Shown here: one piece after another, positions 6,883-8,568 of the stretch
Layout of the letters: every line of letters begins with the position of its first letter
Numbering within the stretch: the stretch's first letter is position 1
Assembly: GCA_947600015.1 (NCBI GenBank)
Contig: CANQFX010000051.1
Span: 1-8,568, forward strand
Reading direction: 5' to 3'
Origin: an uncultured Bacilli bacterium
GTDB lineage: Bacteria; Bacillota_I; Bacilli_A; RF39; UBA660
Length of the DNA: 8,568 nucleotides
Made by a program: the position numbers and the translations under genes
Notes under the pieces: model-generated
Database searches by the model: none
What the model was told of the DNA's origin: nothing
What the model saw: the letters and a program-made list of their open reading frames with translations, nothing else

Positions 6883-6902
6883 CACATTGCAAATGCAATG
6901 TG
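6883..6902 (+). other. RNA hairpin directly after the second WXG100 gene
   Basis: A perfect 8-bp stem (CACATTGC with GCAATGTG) closes on a 4-base AAAT loop. It starts three bases after the stop codon and has no U-tract after it. A role in blocking 3' exonucleases, or a weak attenuator, fits better than a full terminator. Confidence 0.6.
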
Positions 6903-6904
6903 TT

Positions 6905-6930
6905 GTAAGTAGAGAATTTTTTCTATTTAC
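6905..6930 (+). other. Second adjacent RNA hairpin, before the accessory gene
   Basis: Twelve potential pairs, two of them G-U, link 6905-6916 with 6919-6930; in practice about 11 pairs with a TTTT-containing tip. It follows the first hairpin by two bases. The T-run lies in the loop and 3' arm, not after the stem, so it is not a standard terminator. The ribosome binding site of the next gene lies about 20 bases downstream and stays free. Confidence 0.5.
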
Positions 6931-6962
6931 AAGACAAGGCATTTGGTAGAGGAGGAAGTTAG

Positions 6963-7484
6963 ATGGAATTCAAGGTAAATAGTGTTTCAGACGTTGATGC
7001 AGTAAAAGAACAAATCATTAAAATAGATCGGGCATATAATATAGTTAATGGTTGGTCTGGAGCAGAGACATCACATTTGGTTAATTTGTTAAAATCATTA
7101 GAAGAAGAAGAGAGTCATGGACTAAGTCCATATGCTTTCTGTATTAATGGAGAGATGCCAATTTATCAAAAAGCGCAGGAATTAATTAATCAAATCGAAG
7201 AAGCAAAACTAGCAGTAAGTAATCTTACCGTAGAAGTTTTAGATGCAGCGACGATGCAAAGAATTAGAGAATTACAAAAACTAAAGACGGCAATTAATGA
7301 ATTGATGGAAGAAACGCGAGAAAAAATAAGTAGAGAGAAACAAAATTTAGAAAAAAATTCGTCATCAGGCCCAGCTGATTTTCATTCTTCTATGTTGAGA
7401 GGATTAGAAAGTACGTTGACACAATTATCAAATAAACTTCGTGAAGTAGAAATAGAAATAAATCAATTGCAATCAAGTTTGTAA
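6963..7484 (+). CDS. Coiled-coil T7SS accessory protein with an N-terminal WSG motif
   Basis: The protein has 173 residues, soluble, with no signal peptide. Residues 9-28 form a helix followed by Trp31-Ser-Gly33 and a second helix (about 35-51), like a shortened WXG hairpin. Residues about 74-137 and 143-172 are charged coiled coils with Leu/Ile heptads, separated by a Ser/Gly/Pro break (NSSSGPADFHSS). AGAGGAGG is 7 bases before the ATG. The gene lies between the WXG100 pair and a large cargo-like gene, the place where LXG effector operons carry their small targeting partners (Lap, DUF5082 or DUF5344 types). By position it should bind the N terminus of the next protein and help present it to the secretion ATPase. 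It does not match those families clearly by eye, and the named role is an inference. Confidence 0.65.
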   Translation: MEFKVNSVSDVDAVKEQIIKIDRAYNIVNGWSGAETSHLVNLLKSLEEEESHGLSPYAFCINGEMPIYQKAQELINQIEEAKLAVSNLTVEVLDAATMQRIRELQKLKTAINELMEETREKISREKQNLEKNSSSGPADFHSSMLRGLESTLTQLSNKLREVEIEINQLQSSL

Positions 7485-7500
7485 GAGAGGGAGTGAGAAT

Positions 7501-8568
7501 ATGGCAAAAAGTGATTATGTTGCATGTATTGATAAAAAAGAACTTAAGTCCAGCAAAAATAATTTGAGTGAGGTTTCCTCATCTTCCTTTGCAAGAATAG
7601 GTTCCTTAGGAGGACATGCCAATAGTGAGTCCCACTTGGAAAGTGCATTAGAAACCTTAAAATCAGAACAAAGAGAACATGAAAATTGTTATAAGGATGT
7701 TATCAATAAAATTGAGGATTATGCCGATGGTTTAAAAAAGCAAGTAGAAAAAGATTTTAAAAATTTAATAAAGATGCTAGATGTTTCTCTTACGGCTTAT
7801 TCTATTGCAGAGCAGCATGGTACTTCAACCTTTGGATTAATGAGTTTGCTACAAGAAATTGCGAAGCAATATCATGATATTTATGATGATAATTTATGGG
7901 ATTCTCAGAAAATGTATGATGCCATGAATGGTTCTGCCCTTTTGGCACATAGTATCAGTGATTTTAAAAAGAATGGTGATGCGGAGGTATTAAAGAAAAT
8001 AGAAGAACTTACGGGAGCAAAAACTTCAGGATTTGCAATTTCCAAACATAAAGGATTATTTGACGGTGGATTTTTAGGTGCTACTTTACCACATTCTGTT
8101 TTAGGAGAAAAAATTAAAAATAATCCACCATCACAAAATGCCCCTTCTGTGTTATTAAATAATCAGAAAAATCCACCAGTAGTTGTTTCCGTCCAACAAT
8201 ATGCTTCTGGCAACAGTGGTTCAAGCAATGAAAATTCACAGTCCAGTGGTTCACAGGCTACGTCTAGTAATTTCTATCATTCTACAGGAGCTACAACCAC
8301 GTCTCAAAGTACTACGAAAAGTGTCACGGTTCAGTCAGAAATGACGAAAGAAGAAACACCAACGATATCCAAACGAGAAGAAACTCCTACAGAAACAGAG
8401 GAAAAGAAACCAACGGTAACGCAAACAGCAAAACCGCAAGAAGATACAAATCAGGATAAAAAACCACAAGACAAGGTGCCAGAGGAAACGCCAACGAAAC
8501 CTACCGATGATGAAGAACAAAATAATCCTACCAATAAAGATGAAAATTCAAAAGAACCTACGCCAGAC
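7501..8568 (+). CDS. Large T7SS cargo-like protein with repetitive Pro/Thr/Glu linker (3' partial)
   Basis: The frame starts at ATG 7501, 16 bases after the previous stop, with AGGGAG 7 bases before it, and stays open to the window end (356 residues seen). There is no signal peptide or membrane helix. Residues about 45-105 and 110-165 are helical; a Gly-rich stretch at 183-202 includes GLFDGGFLGA. From about 208 the chain is low in hydrophobics: Asn/Pro-rich, then Ser/Gly/Gln-rich (237-275), then dominated by Thr, Pro, Glu and Lys (280-356), with EETPT three times plus KEPTP. The plan is an N-terminal helical targeting domain plus a flexible tether to a C-terminal effector or wall-associated domain beyond the window. 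I see no clear LXG motif. Position after two WXG100-like genes and a coiled-coil partner argues for T7SS export. The effector function cannot be told. Confidence 0.7.
   Translation, partial: MAKSDYVACIDKKELKSSKNNLSEVSSSSFARIGSLGGHANSESHLESALETLKSEQREHENCYKDVINKIEDYADGLKKQVEKDFKNLIKMLDVSLTAYSIAEQHGTSTFGLMSLLQEIAKQYHDIYDDNLWDSQKMYDAMNGSALLAHSISDFKKNGDAEVLKKIEELTGAKTSGFAISKHKGLFDGGFLGATLPHSVLGEKIKNNPPSQNAPSVLLNNQKNPPVVVSVQQYASGNSGSSNENSQSSGSQATSSNFYHSTGATTTSQSTTKSVTVQSEMTKEETPTISKREETPTETEEKKPTVTQTAKPQEDTNQDKKPQDKVPEETPTKPTDDEEQNNPTNKDENSKEPTPD

Noticed and set aside
8335..8520. Minus-strand frame rich in Phe, Trp, Arg and Cys
   Set aside because: It is the antisense image of the repetitive Pro/Thr/Glu/Lys tether of the plus-strand cargo gene, with no ribosome binding site.
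1..8568. Possible UGA-as-tryptophan code, because none of the nine visible stop codons is TGA
   Set aside because: No in-frame TGA occurs in any gene and all tryptophans are TGG; eight TAA and one TAG are expected at this base composition.

Overview
This is an AT-rich (roughly 30% GC by eye) stretch of a low-GC, spore-forming Bacillota genome. CotY/CotZ-type spore coat genes, a RodA-type SEDS gene and a WXG100 operon together point to a Bacilli- or Clostridia-like Gram-positive. The genus cannot be fixed from the sequence. Tryptophan is TGG throughout and no TGA falls in frame, so the standard bacterial code fits.

Left part (1-3557, + strand): the 3' part of a very large gene encodes a multidomain protein. 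Its order is coiled coil, short Pro/Thr linker, long helical region, hydrophobic glycine-rich 'pre-toxin' region, and a C-terminal region with papain-like protease hallmarks (CCY, GHAM, SSWG). A 223-residue soluble protein follows after 8 bases. The arrangement is that of a secreted polymorphic toxin and its immunity protein.

Middle part (3558-6036): this looks like core chromosome. A minus-strand RodA/FtsW-type glycosyltransferase is divergent from a small gene of unknown function. Two tandem minus-strand Cys-rich CotY/CotZ-like coat genes follow. Strong AT-rich hairpin terminators separate the units.

Right part (6037-8568, + strand): a 247-base divergent intergenic region holds a perfect 16-bp palindrome and a good sigma-A promoter. 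It leads into a type VII secretion (T7SS) cargo operon of two WXG100-like proteins, a 173-residue coiled-coil protein with its own WSG motif, and a large protein that is helical at its N terminus with a repetitive Pro/Thr/Glu linker. That last gene runs off the window. Two mRNA hairpins without proper U-tracts lie between the second small gene and the third, and could make the two WXG100 products more abundant than the cargo.

Reading of the whole: two secreted-effector loci flank a short core block. The left one shows the C-terminal, catalytic end of an effector and the right one shows the N-terminal, targeting end of another. The best candidate for something little described is the right-hand cassette. 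Its third and fourth proteins do not look to me like standard LXG-operon partners, and its effector domain lies just beyond the window.
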